Origin: Bacteroides intestinalis
Lineage (GTDB): Bacteria > Bacteroidota > Bacteroidia > Bacteroidales > Bacteroidaceae
DNA length: 64,000 bases
Direction of reading: 5' to 3'
Assembly: GCF_902364365.1 (NCBI RefSeq)
Contig: NZ_CABJDN010000001.1
Location: 186,001-250,000 of the forward strand
Part shown: in pieces, positions 17,065 to 26,343 of the stretch
How the letters are laid out: the number at the start of each line of letters is the position of its first letter
Position numbering within the stretch: the first letter of the stretch is position 1
The notes under the pieces: generated by a model
Database searches by the model: none
Seen by the model: the letters and a program-made list of their open reading frames with translations, nothing else
Told to the model about the DNA's origin: nothing
Translations under genes and position numbers: made by a program

Positions 17065-17997
17065 ATGAAAAAAAAAGTAGCAGTCATCATACCAGCCTAT
17101 AAAAGTCGTTTCTTGTCGCAGACTTTGGATTCTATGGTAGTACAAACGAATCAGGATTTTACTGTATATATAGGAGATGATGCCAGTCCTCATGATTTGA
17201 AAAATATAATATCTCTTTATCAGGGTAAACTGGATATCGTTTATCATCGTTTTGAGACAAACTTGGGTAAGAAGGATTTGCCCAGACATTGGGAACGATG
17301 CATTGAGATGTCTAAAGAACCTGTCATTTGGTTTTTTTCAGATGATGATTTAATGCCATGTGATGGGATTGAACGAATATTGAAGGCCTTGCAGGAATGT
17401 GGTGAGAAGAATATAATGTTCCGTTTTCCTCTTGTTGTTGTAGATGGTGAGAATAATGAGATGTATGTGAATCCATCATTTACAGGTGAAAAGATTTCTG
17501 GATACAACTTTCTACTGGATAAATTGGAAGGTAGAATTCGTTCTGCAGCTTGTGAATATGTGTTCAGCCGTGATGTTTATCAGAAGGGAGCTGGCTTTGT
17601 CAAGTTTCCTTTGGCTTGGTGCTCGGATGATGCAACGTGGACGAAGTTTGCAGATTGTGCAAAAGGAATTATTGCCTTGCCAGGAAAACCCGTTTGCTGG
17701 AGAAATGTAGAAGGTGAAAATATTAGTAATTCTAATTGTTACGATAGTCGAAAAATTGAAGCTACCAGATTGTTCTTAAAATGGATAATTAATTATTATC
17801 CAGCTAAACTTAATGAAAAAAAACTGCACCACGCTTTAAAGACTTATGTGCATACGATATTACATTATTCTGTAAACAATAACTTTGGATTATGCGAACT
17901 TTGGAGGATATGTCGTATTTTGTGGACGATTCGCCCATCTATAGCGTTGAGCGTAGCATTTTGTATGTGTAAAGTAAAATTGAATATAAAGAGATAA
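17065..17997 (+). CDS. Glycosyltransferase family 2
   Basis: A 310-residue GT2 enzyme: KVAVIIPAYKSRFLSQTLDS, YIGDDASPHD, and WFFSDDDLMP with the acidic metal motif near residue 93. The C-terminus is basic and hydrophobic (a possible amphipathic membrane anchor). It sits 24 bases after the WbsX-like gene and 2 bases before the next. From here to about 24300 the DNA is visibly richer in A and T than the flanking housekeeping genes. Confidence 0.85.
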   Translation: MKKKVAVIIPAYKSRFLSQTLDSMVVQTNQDFTVYIGDDASPHDLKNIISLYQGKLDIVYHRFETNLGKKDLPRHWERCIEMSKEPVIWFFSDDDLMPCDGIERILKALQECGEKNIMFRFPLVVVDGENNEMYVNPSFTGEKISGYNFLLDKLEGRIRSAACEYVFSRDVYQKGAGFVKFPLAWCSDDATWTKFADCAKGIIALPGKPVCWRNVEGENISNSNCYDSRKIEATRLFLKWIINYYPAKLNEKKLHHALKTYVHTILHYSVNNNFGLCELWRICRILWTIRPSIALSVAFCMCKVKLNIKR

Positions 17998-17999
17998 AG

Positions 18000-19292
18000 A
18001 TGAAAAAAATACTTTTTATTATTCCTTGTATCCCTTACCCACTGACTTCGGGTGGGAATCAGGCCTTTTTCCATATGGTAGATTATCTTCGTCACAAGAT
18101 GTCTGTTTCAATATTACTCTATCCTAAAGGGAAAGAGAAGGAAGATGTGGAGAAATTGAAAAAAATATGGGATAACGTGGACTTTTTTATCTTCACAGAA
18201 CAAATGGCAGAGCCTGAAACCCGACATCCTTCTTATTATAAATGGTTAAAGAAGATTGCTCTATCTGCTACTCGTAAGATGCGGCGCCAGTTGCTCATTC
18301 ATGACAAAGATGTAGTACGTAAGGATATGACTTTTACTTCTTCTATTTTTGAGCCACTTCCTTCAAAATATGCAGAATATGTATCAACTGTTTCCCGATC
18401 TGGTTTTGATATTATTCAGGTTGAGTTTTATCCTCTGATATCATTGGGCTATCTTTTACCGAGGGATGTGCAAACTATTTTTGTACATCATGAATTGAGA
18501 TATGTTCGCAATGAGAATGAAATGACTTTTCTTGATAAAGTGACGGATGAAGAACGTATGTTGTATCGTATTGGAAAGGACTTTGAACATTCTGCATTGC
18601 AAACCTATAAGCATGTGATTGCCTTGACTGAGGTGGATCGCCAAATGTTGATTGATTTTGTTGGTGGCGGAGAAAAAATATATGTATCTCCTGCTGTTGT
18701 AAAAGTAGCTGATGCTTGTGATAAACAGGTTGTTCCCACTGCTTCCAGATTGACTTTTGTTGGAAATGAGGGACATTACCCGAATCTGGATGCAGTCGTC
18801 TGGTTCTGTCAGGAGATAGCCCCTTGTTTGCGTAGTCAGGGTTTCCATTTCACTTTTCAAGTGATAGGACCATGGAGAAGTTCATATATAAAAGAGTTAC
18901 AAGCTTCTTGTCCCGAAATGGAGTTGGTAGGTTATGTGGAAGATTTGCATAGTTTTTTAAATGGAAGCATTGTGCTTGTCCCGATTCGTATCGGCAGTGG
19001 AATGAGGATGAAGATACTGGATGCTGTTTCTTCAAAAGCTCCTTTTGTTACTACTACTAAAGGTGTTGAAGGTATTGATTTTCGGCATGAAGAAGAGTGT
19101 TTGAAAGCAGACAGTGCATCTGATTTTGCATCTGCTGTTATCAGATTGGCCAATGATGAAAAGTTGCAGATTAAATTGGCAAATCAAGCAATAGGTCGAT
19201 TGCAAGGATTATATAATCCACAAGAAATGTTGGAACGGCGATTGAATATTTACAGTAAGGTTTTGAATGTAGAGTTGAATTTAATAGATTAG
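18000..19292 (+). CDS. Glycosyltransferase family 4-like
   Basis: A 430-residue GT-B-fold enzyme. The N-lobe begins ILFIIPCIPYPLTSGGNQ; the C-lobe has LTFVGNEGHYPNLDAVVWF, QVIGPWRSSY, ELVGYVEDL, and the donor-binding VPIRIGSGMRMKILDA with the conserved GSGMR..K arrangement. No membrane helices. Two bases separate it from the genes on either side, so it is tightly coupled in the operon. A retaining transfer from a nucleotide sugar is expected from family; acceptor unknown. Confidence 0.85.
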   Translation: MKKILFIIPCIPYPLTSGGNQAFFHMVDYLRHKMSVSILLYPKGKEKEDVEKLKKIWDNVDFFIFTEQMAEPETRHPSYYKWLKKIALSATRKMRRQLLIHDKDVVRKDMTFTSSIFEPLPSKYAEYVSTVSRSGFDIIQVEFYPLISLGYLLPRDVQTIFVHHELRYVRNENEMTFLDKVTDEERMLYRIGKDFEHSALQTYKHVIALTEVDRQMLIDFVGGGEKIYVSPAVVKVADACDKQVVPTASRLTFVGNEGHYPNLDAVVWFCQEIAPCLRSQGFHFTFQVIGPWRSSYIKELQASCPEMELVGYVEDLHSFLNGSIVLVPIRIGSGMRMKILDAVSSKAPFVTTTKGVEGIDFRHEEECLKADSASDFASAVIRLANDEKLQIKLANQAIGRLQGLYNPQEMLERRLNIYSKVLNVELNLID

Positions 19293-19294
19293 TT

Positions 19295-20170
19295 ATGCTA
19301 TCAATCGTAATTTGTTCTGTATCACCTGAACGTTTGCTACAAGTAAGCCAGAATATACATGATACTATAGGGGTGGAATATGAGATTATTGCTATAGATA
19401 ATACAGAGAAAAAATGGCCTATAGCACGGGCTTATAATGAAGGTGCGCGTCAGGCTCGTTATCCTTTTCTCTTCTTTGTCCATGAGGATGTGAAATTCCA
19501 TTCGCAAGATTGGGGAAGTATTATTGAAGATAAATTGAATGAACCGGATTGTGGGGTTATTGGTTTTGCCGGTAGCAAAGTCAAACTCAATTGTTATTCT
19601 GGTTGGATGCAAAATAAAGATTGGGCTTGCTCTTTTTTCTATCAGGGAGGGAGAGCAAGAACTGAGCTTCAGGTTGCATGTGTCACTTTGGAACATCCTT
19701 TTGAGGAAGTTGTAATTTTAGATGGTTTTGGAATGTTTGTATGTAAGGACGTATGGAGTTTGTATCCTTTCGATGAAAGACTATTGACGGGATTTCATTG
19801 TTATGATCTGGATTTTTCAATACAGATAGCTGCAAGCAGGCAATATAAGAACTATGTTTGTTGCTCACCGAAGGTACTGGTGGAGCATTTTTCATTAGGA
19901 AAATATAACCGAAGTTGGTGTCAGGATACTATTCGCCTGCACAAGTTGAAATGGAATAAAATTCTTCCTTTGAAAGTGGATGGATTGGAACTCAGCAAGA
20001 AAAAAGAGCGAAAGTTTGAAGAACGTTATTTTGATTACTTTGTACGTGATTTGATAAAAGCTGATTATCCAGAAAAGAAAATAGCATTGAAGGATTTTCT
20101 TGCTTATCCTTTCTCTTGGAGGCATTTGAGGCATTGCGTTTCGAATGTATATAGGTATTTAAAATCGTAA
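19295..20170 (+). CDS. Glyco_tranf_2_5-type glycosyltransferase
   Basis: A 291-residue protein: MLSIVICSVSPERLLQVSQN, a short IAIDNTEKKWPIARAYNEGA block, and FVHEDVKF in place of the DxD, all typical of the Pfam Glyco_tranf_2_5 group. Later VILDGFGMFVCKDVW and the GFHCYDLDFSIQ motif complete the active site. The Lys/Arg-rich C-terminus suggests membrane association. Fifth gene of the operon. Confidence 0.82.
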   Translation: MLSIVICSVSPERLLQVSQNIHDTIGVEYEIIAIDNTEKKWPIARAYNEGARQARYPFLFFVHEDVKFHSQDWGSIIEDKLNEPDCGVIGFAGSKVKLNCYSGWMQNKDWACSFFYQGGRARTELQVACVTLEHPFEEVVILDGFGMFVCKDVWSLYPFDERLLTGFHCYDLDFSIQIAASRQYKNYVCCSPKVLVEHFSLGKYNRSWCQDTIRLHKLKWNKILPLKVDGLELSKKKERKFEERYFDYFVRDLIKADYPEKKIALKDFLAYPFSWRHLRHCVSNVYRYLKS

Positions 20171-20181
20171 TTTGTTACATT

Positions 20182-21321
20182 ATGAGATTGGTGTTTCTTT
20201 CACATTCCAGTGATTGTACAGGAGGGGCTCAAAGATGTTTGTTAGATTTGTTGAAGGGGATCAAGCAGAATCATCCGGAGTGGCAAATTTATGTGGTGTT
20301 TCCTGGTCAGGGTGATTTGGTTGATGCTTGTTCTGCTTATATCAGTGGTTATAAGATACTTCGAATGAGGTGGTGGCTGGTTGGTGGGAATGGTCATATT
20401 GGTATAGGTGATAAACTCGTATATGCTCGTAAGTTATTTAAGTATTCTATAAAATTAGCTCGTTATCTGAAGCAGATAAAGCCGGATTATGGAATAACAA
20501 ATACAATTGTGCTCCCTCATCTGGCATGTGCTTGTAGGTTTTTGAAGATTAGACATTGTTGGTTTATTCATGAAATACCTGATGCTACTTGGCAAGATAA
20601 TGGCTTTATATTCAAGTCTCAGTCTGTTTTTAAGTTGGTCGATAAATTGTCTGCTAAAGTTTTGGTTACTTCTGAATATGCAAAATGCTATTATCAGAAT
20701 ATAATGACAGGTGGTAAGGTTCATGTTATTACGCAGGCTGTTGAGTTGCAAACTGTTTTGGGAGTGAACAAAGACCGAAGTTTACATGATCGCTACACGC
20801 TGTTGTTGGTAGGGGCTTTTGATTCGAATAAGGGGCAAATGGAATTGCTACAGGCAGTAAAGAGTATTGTGGATAAAGAAAAAGATATTTTTTGCTATCT
20901 GGTTGGACCTGATTATGGTTTTATATCCATATGTGAAGATTATATTAAGAAGAATGGATTAAGCTCTAGTGTGAAAATAGTTCCTTTTGTCAAACAAATA
21001 TATCCATATTACTATTTGGCAGATGTACTGCTGGTTTGTTCAGCCTTTGAAACTTTCGGCAGGGTTGCTGTTGAGGCTCAAAAATGTGGATTACCAGTAA
21101 TTCTTTCTGATGTAGGAGCCAATTTGGAACGTATAGAAAATGGTATAAACGGTTTGCTTTATCAAAAAGGTAATATCATGGACTTAGTAGAAAAGATAGA
21201 GCTGCTTAGGGATACGACTGTTAGAAATACATTTTCTAAGAATATAAATTTAGTTATGTTAGAAGAAAAGTATAGTAGTGATCACTTTGCTTCGAACTTT
21301 GCTAAGTTGTTGAATCTTTAA
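20182..21321 (+). CDS. Glycosyltransferase family 4
   Basis: A 379-residue GT-B enzyme. N-lobe: LVFLSHSSDCTGGAQRCLLD with the Gly-Gly-Ala acceptor loop. C-lobe: LLLVGAFDSNKGQMELLQAV, YLVGPDYG, IVPFVKQIYPYY, and LLVCSAFETFGRVAVEAQKC, the E-x7-E nucleotide-sugar site. Retaining mechanism expected from the family. It lies 11 bases after the previous gene in the operon. Confidence 0.88.
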   Translation: MRLVFLSHSSDCTGGAQRCLLDLLKGIKQNHPEWQIYVVFPGQGDLVDACSAYISGYKILRMRWWLVGGNGHIGIGDKLVYARKLFKYSIKLARYLKQIKPDYGITNTIVLPHLACACRFLKIRHCWFIHEIPDATWQDNGFIFKSQSVFKLVDKLSAKVLVTSEYAKCYYQNIMTGGKVHVITQAVELQTVLGVNKDRSLHDRYTLLLVGAFDSNKGQMELLQAVKSIVDKEKDIFCYLVGPDYGFISICEDYIKKNGLSSSVKIVPFVKQIYPYYYLADVLLVCSAFETFGRVAVEAQKCGLPVILSDVGANLERIENGINGLLYQKGNIMDLVEKIELLRDTTVRNTFSKNINLVMLEEKYSSDHFASNFAKLLNL

Positions 21322-21350
21322 TTACTAAAAGTAATTTTAAATATTTTGAA

Positions 21351-22166
21351 ATGAAACTGTCTATAATAACGATCAATTATAATAATGCTATCGGACTGAA
21401 AAAAACGATTGAAAGTCTTATTGAACAGAGCTATCAAGAATATGAGTATATTGTGATAGATGGAGGTAGTGATGACGGTAGTAAAGAGGTTATTTGGGAG
21501 AGCCTGAGGTATGTTTCTAGCTGGTGCTCAGAGAAGGATACAGGCGTTTATAATGCTATGAATAAAGGAATTATGAGGGCTACAGGGGAGTACCTGTTAT
21601 TCTTGAATTCGGGTGACTATTTGTATGATTCTACTGTATTAGAAGATGTTACTTCAACTCTGTCTGGTGAAGATATTATATATGGAGATTTGCTTTATGT
21701 CGAGAATGGTGTGGAAAGAGAGGTTTGTGTATATCCTACAACCTTGAATTTAGATTACTTTTTTGAGCACTCATTGGGGCATCCCGCTACTTTTATTAAA
21801 AGAAGTTTGTTTCAAGATTCTCTTTATTCTGAAGATTTAAAGATTGTTTCAGACTGGGAATTCTTTTTGAAGAAAATAGTATTAGAAGAAGTCTCTTATA
21901 GGCATATTAGTAGAACGATAACAGCCTTTGGTATGGGGGGAATTAGCTCTCAGATAGATGCATGTAATGAAGAGCGGGAGATGGTTTTGCGTAAGTTCTT
22001 TCCAAGTATGTTGCGTGATGCTTTGAAAGCGGCTGCACATATGAAGAAACAACCTTTGTATGAACTTTTCTGGGAGCTGAGTAATACGCGTCGTTTTCAA
22101 CACAGAATAAAACCTGTCATTGCCTTTCTTGTCGGGCTAAATAAGTGTTTTTCCCGCAGAAGATAG
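21351..22166 (+). CDS. Glycosyltransferase family 2
   Basis: A 271-residue GT2 enzyme of the WcaA/WbbD-like type: KLSIITINYNNAIGLKKTIE, VIDGGSDDGS, EKDTGVYNAMNKGI and LFLNSGDYL at the metal site; GHPATFIKRSLF and VSDWEFFLK form the acceptor side. Last gene of the + strand operon. Its final 30 bases overlap the 3' end of the convergent gene at 22137, so both stop codons lie inside the neighbouring frame. Confidence 0.88.
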   Translation: MKLSIITINYNNAIGLKKTIESLIEQSYQEYEYIVIDGGSDDGSKEVIWESLRYVSSWCSEKDTGVYNAMNKGIMRATGEYLLFLNSGDYLYDSTVLEDVTSTLSGEDIIYGDLLYVENGVEREVCVYPTTLNLDYFFEHSLGHPATFIKRSLFQDSLYSEDLKIVSDWEFFLKKIVLEEVSYRHISRTITAFGMGGISSQIDACNEEREMVLRKFFPSMLRDALKAAAHMKKQPLYELFWELSNTRRFQHRIKPVIAFLVGLNKCFSRRR

Positions 22167-23270
22167 TTTAATATATTCTTCTAATGTTTTGAGATAGACA
22201 TTCTCTGTTTCTCGGGCTGCTTTTTCCCATGAATAGAGCTTTAGTCTTTCCTGTCCGGCTTTTATTAATTTTGTACGTTTGCTCTTGTCACTAATGACAT
22301 TAATAATAGTATCTGCAATGGAGTTGATAGAATAAGGATTAAAGAAAGCACCTGCATCACCTGCTATTTCAGGAAAACATGTTGTGTTACTTAGAGCTAC
22401 GGGACAATTGCAGGCATATGCTTCTAAAATAGGAATTCCAAATCCCTCATAATAGGAAGGATATACAAAGAGTAATGCACGGCTATATAGTTCGTTTAAG
22501 TCTTTATCTTTGGTAGCAATTTGTATTATATTAGAGGCTATATTGTAATTTGATATTTGTTGTAGTTCACTATCAGAAAAAGGTTTTCCCGTACAGACCA
22601 AATGTATTTTTTTATTTGTTTGGTGAACTATACTGAATGCTTCTAATAGAGCCTGGAAATTTTTATAGAAAGTTCTGTCTCCTACAAACAAGATATATTG
22701 CTCCGGTAAAGGTAAGTTATGCTCTTGGGATGGGCGGAGACTTGTTCCATGGTAAATAACATCTATTTTCTCAGGAGCTATATTTAGTATATCAATAATA
22801 TCCTTTTTGGTATATTCGCTGATTGCGATAATCCGATTGGCTTTAGTAATGATTTCTCTCTTTTGACGTATGATTTCTTCTGATCCTTCAATAAGATTGG
22901 AAAACCTCTCATAAATCATGTCATGAACAGTGACTACTAAAGGAGAATTACCAGTGTATTTAAGGAAAGATGGATCGTAATAGGTCGGATGGTAAAGATA
23001 TGGAATAGGAGATTGCAGCATCTTCTTTGTCAGTCTCTGATTCTTACAATATAATTTTTGAGTATACTGTTTAGATAAGAAATATGGGATATATAAACGG
23101 TGCTTTGCAATCTTTGTTTGTGATAAGTAGTGGTTCTCTGTATATCGTACAGCAATATCATATTTGAATTGCAACTTGGATATGATTTCACAAAAATATC
23201 GCGAGATCCCTCCAAATTTCTGCTGATCGAATATTTGTGAATCATATATAATGTATGGTTGTATCTTCAT
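22137..23270 (-). CDS. Glycosyltransferase family 4 (mannosyltransferase-like)
   Basis: A 377-residue GT4 enzyme. YDSQIFDQQKFGGISRYFCE is the typical start of mannosyltransferase B-like members; VVTVHDMIYE, RIIAISEYTKKDI, QYILFVGDRTFYKNFQALLE and VYPSYYEGFGIPILEAYAC (E-x7-E) complete the fold. It follows the gene at 23300 by 29 bases and overlaps the convergent GT2 gene by 30 bases. Sugar specificity is not certain. Confidence 0.87.
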   Translation of the reverse strand: MKIQPYIIYDSQIFDQQKFGGISRYFCEIISKLQFKYDIAVRYTENHYLSQTKIAKHRLYIPYFLSKQYTQKLYCKNQRLTKKMLQSPIPYLYHPTYYDPSFLKYTGNSPLVVTVHDMIYERFSNLIEGSEEIIRQKREIITKANRIIAISEYTKKDIIDILNIAPEKIDVIYHGTSLRPSQEHNLPLPEQYILFVGDRTFYKNFQALLEAFSIVHQTNKKIHLVCTGKPFSDSELQQISNYNIASNIIQIATKDKDLNELYSRALLFVYPSYYEGFGIPILEAYACNCPVALSNTTCFPEIAGDAGAFFNPYSINSIADTIINVISDKSKRTKLIKAGQERLKLYSWEKAARETENVYLKTLEEYIKLSSAGKTLI

Positions 23271-23299
23271 TTGCTATTATCTATTTGATTTATAGTATG

Positions 23300-24286
23300 C
23301 TACCAATAACATCCTGCTTCGATTTGTCGGGCCTTCTCGGGAGTTTCGCTTTCAGAAGGTTTAACCCAATATTCGTTCATCAGTTGTGAGTAATTATAAG
23401 TTGCATTATAAGTACTATCTTCCCATCTGGCACCTTTTATTCCGAATATCAACTGTAGGCTACCTCCCATGTGTATAGCTTTCTTTCCGGTGCGTTTGAT
23501 ATGTGCGGCTAATGGAAGTCCGTATGCTCCACAACCTAAGAGGCAGATGTCATAGTCTCTTTTATCTATTTCGTTTTTCATAAATTCGAGGGCATCAAAC
23601 CATGTCTTGAATCTACTGTCGGTGTGATTTCCAATTGTTTGAACAGCCTTAATAGTCTGTAAATCAAAAGTAGGTAAGATTCTCAAATCTTTGTGGATGA
23701 GCTCTTTTTGCAGATACTGTTTTTGTATTGTTTCTGCAAAAGGGTGTACTACTAAGACTTTTTTATTCTCTAAAGCAATAGTCCACGGTATATCACTCCA
23801 AAAAGGGTTGTAAGGCTCAAAATCTATTTTATATGCATTCTGTAATTCGTTGGAAAAATATTGTTCTTCATATCTCCAGGAAGCAAGAATATCAATTAAA
23901 GACATGTCTTCAATCATCATTTCTGAAAAACGTTTTAATTGATCAGGGGTTGCAGAAAAAAAACCGGCATTGTTCCTCATTGTATATATTGTTTCTTTTT
24001 CCCACCACCAAGGAAATGCTTCTCCTTTTATATATTTTACGATTTTTCTTTTCTGATGAAAAATACCTAAATAGTTGGTTACACATCCTATTTCTACAGA
24101 ACCCAATCTTGAAAGCATACAAGGCTCTGGTGATAATATTTTTTTTCTGATTTGGCTTGATATGATATTGGGGTTTGTTTCTTTGTATGGGGTGCAATGT
24201 TGTGGTGTTCCATGCTTTCGGATGTAACGTCGACGTAACTTTTTTAGTAGTTTTATAAATATTTTCTGCATAGAACTAAGAGACAT
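23300..24286 (-). CDS. GT-D (DUF1792)-like putative glycosyltransferase
   Basis: A 328-residue protein I can place only tentatively. A basic N-terminus (KIFIKLLKKLRRRYIRKHG) may bind membrane. SRLGSVEIGCVTNY near residue 57 resembles the RxGDGE nucleotide-sugar loop of GT-D enzymes, and LLGCGAYGLPLAAHIKRTGK followed by AIHMGG resembles their conserved C-terminal block. Typical DUF1792 proteins are shorter and have Asp-Gly-Glu at the loop, so this would be a divergent branch. Context among glycosyltransferases supports a role in the same glycan. Alternative: an unrelated Rossmann-like glycan-modifying protein. Confidence 0.5.
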   Translation of the reverse strand: MSLSSMQKIFIKLLKKLRRRYIRKHGTPQHCTPYKETNPNIISSQIRKKILSPEPCMLSRLGSVEIGCVTNYLGIFHQKRKIVKYIKGEAFPWWWEKETIYTMRNNAGFFSATPDQLKRFSEMMIEDMSLIDILASWRYEEQYFSNELQNAYKIDFEPYNPFWSDIPWTIALENKKVLVVHPFAETIQKQYLQKELIHKDLRILPTFDLQTIKAVQTIGNHTDSRFKTWFDALEFMKNEIDKRDYDICLLGCGAYGLPLAAHIKRTGKKAIHMGGSLQLIFGIKGARWEDSTYNATYNYSQLMNEYWVKPSESETPEKARQIEAGCYW

Positions 24287-24383
24287 TATATTATAACTTA
24301 TGCAATGATAAGGATTTTATGAAAAATAACGCTTTCTTCCTGTGTTAAAAAGATAAAAGAACTTTTTAAAGAAATGAGTAATT

Positions 24384-26147
24384 TTATTCTTTTTTGAAGT
24401 AGTTGAACCGTATCATCTCATCCGATATATCATATGCCTCCTTTGCTAAATCCACCTCCTCAGATGTATAACCTTCTCCTTCCACATTCATCTGTGAACC
24501 TATGGCGAACCCTTTCTTGTTGGGATTGAGAATGCTCTCTCCAAGTCCGGTCCAATAATAATCGTCAAGTTGGAGCAGGTTCAGTAGGGTGGGATACATG
24601 TCTATTTGCCCCATAACTTCATTATAGTGCATGCCTACAGGAGAGTTTACAACAATGAAAGGAGTGAACGGTTTGTTGGATACAATATCTTTGCCACCGG
24701 GGCTTTCGCATAACTCTGTCCGATAATATGCCAGACCTTCGTGGTCGCCTGTTATTACGATTAGTGTTTCTTTATATTGTGGAAGGGTTTTCAGGTATTC
24801 TATGAATTTGCCAATTGCTTTATCCGTATAGCGAGCAGTCGTCATATAGTCACCCATTTTTTCTGGAATGTCGGAAGAGAATGAAACTTCTTTCAGGTAT
24901 TCCGGTAATATGAATGGAGCATGGCCGGAATAAGTAACAAGTTGCATACATGCGTTTTCTCCTTTTCCCCAAATCTCTCCTTTTTCTATTTTCTCTTGGC
25001 ATTGTGCAAAGAATGAACCGTCTCCAGTGCGTTTGTGTGTGCCGAAAGCTTCAGTCAATTTGAAGTCATGATAAGCGATAATGGTGTCTACGCCGAAGCT
25101 CTGGGCTATGGGACCTTGATTCCAGGTAGACAATTTATCAATGGTTAACAGATAATTGCGTGAATGATTCTTTTCGCGCATGGCTTTCTGTAATGACGGA
25201 TAAATATGATTGGGATATTGACTGCTGTAAGTACCGCTATTGATGGGTAATAATCCGGTGCAAAGCATGAGCTGTGCATCAATAGAACGCCCGCCTTTTA
25301 CCTGAGTCAGTACGTGTGGAGCATAGAGGGTGGTAGAGTCTTTCAATAGTTTATTCATATAGGGGGTAATCTCCTGTCCCTCCACTTCTTTTTCTAACAC
25401 CCAGCTTTCCAATGATTCTGCCAAGATAATGATGCAATTGGTGCGACGATTGGTATTATTACTGATTAATGCGGCTTCATGTTTCGGCTTTGCACTTAAC
25501 CATTCTTGTATTTTGGCTTCCAGTTCAGGAGTTAGTTGTTGTTGTGGACCTATCAGATCATAACATAGACTACCGAAAATCGTATAAATAGAAGGACCGC
25601 TTGAACATAAATAGGCTTTATCACGATACTTCCCATAAGCCTTTGAGAATCCGCCTTTCATAAGGGTTACTGTTTCAAAAATGCAGATAATTACTGCAAG
25701 TGTTCCTAAATAAGGAAGAACTCGAACCGGGCGTTTCGGGTGTGATGTTTTGGTGCGTAGGTGAATTATAGCTGCTATAAGGGTGGATAGTGGGAAAAGC
25801 AAATCATACCACCGGAGAGAGTCAATCACGCTACCGGTGAAATCGGCTAAGTTTCCTGATAGTCCATAGCTGTTCAATGGTATAGCTGTATAATAAGTCC
25901 TGAAATACATAAGATTAGCTATCAACAGAAAGTCCAGTAAAAGCATGATGAAAGTTTCCGTTTTCCACATTCGGAAGAAGGCATAGGGGATAAGTAATAT
26001 AAACGTGGCTATCAGTTTTGTTGTATAACATTCAACTGTAGAAAGAGAAGCAAACGTTGTGGGAATACACCACAGAATGTCGAATAATATGAATTTAAGA
26101 AAAATAGTAACTCCAAATGTCAGTATGGACTTATCAATCTTTGTCAT
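24384..26147 (-). CDS. Membrane LTA-synthase/phosphoethanolamine-transferase-like enzyme
   Basis: A 587-residue protein with about five N-terminal membrane helices and a large C-terminal sulfatase-fold domain outside. AESLESWV carries the first metal Glu, VKGGRSIDAQLML the likely Ser nucleophile, and VITGDHEGLAYY the Asp/His metal pair. I start at the ATG at 26147, not the in-frame TTG at 26177, because a -7 element overlaps that TTG (26175-26182). Family members transfer phosphoglycerol or phosphoethanolamine from phospholipid to surface polymers. With LOS glycosyltransferases downstream on the same strand, phosphoethanolamine addition to lipid A or core is the best guess. Confidence 0.82.
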   Translation of the reverse strand: MTKIDKSILTFGVTIFLKFILFDILWCIPTTFASLSTVECYTTKLIATFILLIPYAFFRMWKTETFIMLLLDFLLIANLMYFRTYYTAIPLNSYGLSGNLADFTGSVIDSLRWYDLLFPLSTLIAAIIHLRTKTSHPKRPVRVLPYLGTLAVIICIFETVTLMKGGFSKAYGKYRDKAYLCSSGPSIYTIFGSLCYDLIGPQQQLTPELEAKIQEWLSAKPKHEAALISNNTNRRTNCIIILAESLESWVLEKEVEGQEITPYMNKLLKDSTTLYAPHVLTQVKGGRSIDAQLMLCTGLLPINSGTYSSQYPNHIYPSLQKAMREKNHSRNYLLTIDKLSTWNQGPIAQSFGVDTIIAYHDFKLTEAFGTHKRTGDGSFFAQCQEKIEKGEIWGKGENACMQLVTYSGHAPFILPEYLKEVSFSSDIPEKMGDYMTTARYTDKAIGKFIEYLKTLPQYKETLIVITGDHEGLAYYRTELCESPGGKDIVSNKPFTPFIVVNSPVGMHYNEVMGQIDMYPTLLNLLQLDDYYWTGLGESILNPNKKGFAIGSQMNVEGEGYTSEEVDLAKEAYDISDEMIRFNYFKKE

Positions 26148-26174
26148 AATAAAGCGTATATTGATATCTGGGCG

Positions 26175-26182
26175 CAAAGGTA
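26175..26182 (-). promoter_or_regulatory. -7 element deciding the start of the gene at 26147
   Basis: Minus-strand TACCTTTG fits TAnnTTTG. Transcription would begin near 26169, downstream of the in-frame TTG at 26177 but upstream of the ATG at 26147. Confidence 0.6.
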
Positions 26183-26309
26183 CAATATATTTTCTCGAAA
26201 ATCATTCTGTAATTCACATAAATGACTCATAATGTCTGTTTATTGAGGGGTGCATAGATAAATCTCGTTAATATTAAATTTATCTTCTTCTTCTTAAAGA
26301 TATTTCTTG

Positions 26310-26317
26310 TATCTTTG
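26310..26317 (+). promoter_or_regulatory. -7 element for the ABC exporter gene
   Basis: TATCTTTG fits TAnnTTTG, 26 bases before the ATG at 26344. No clear -33 TTTG was seen. Confidence 0.55.
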
Positions 26318-26343
26318 TGCCCCTAATTCATTAATACCAAGCA

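Noticed and set aside
26148..26177. Upstream TTG start for the membrane transferase gene
   Set aside because: The TTG lies inside the -7 promoter element, so it would not be transcribed; the ATG at 26147 is used instead. The same logic rejects the TTG at 28999 for rnhA.
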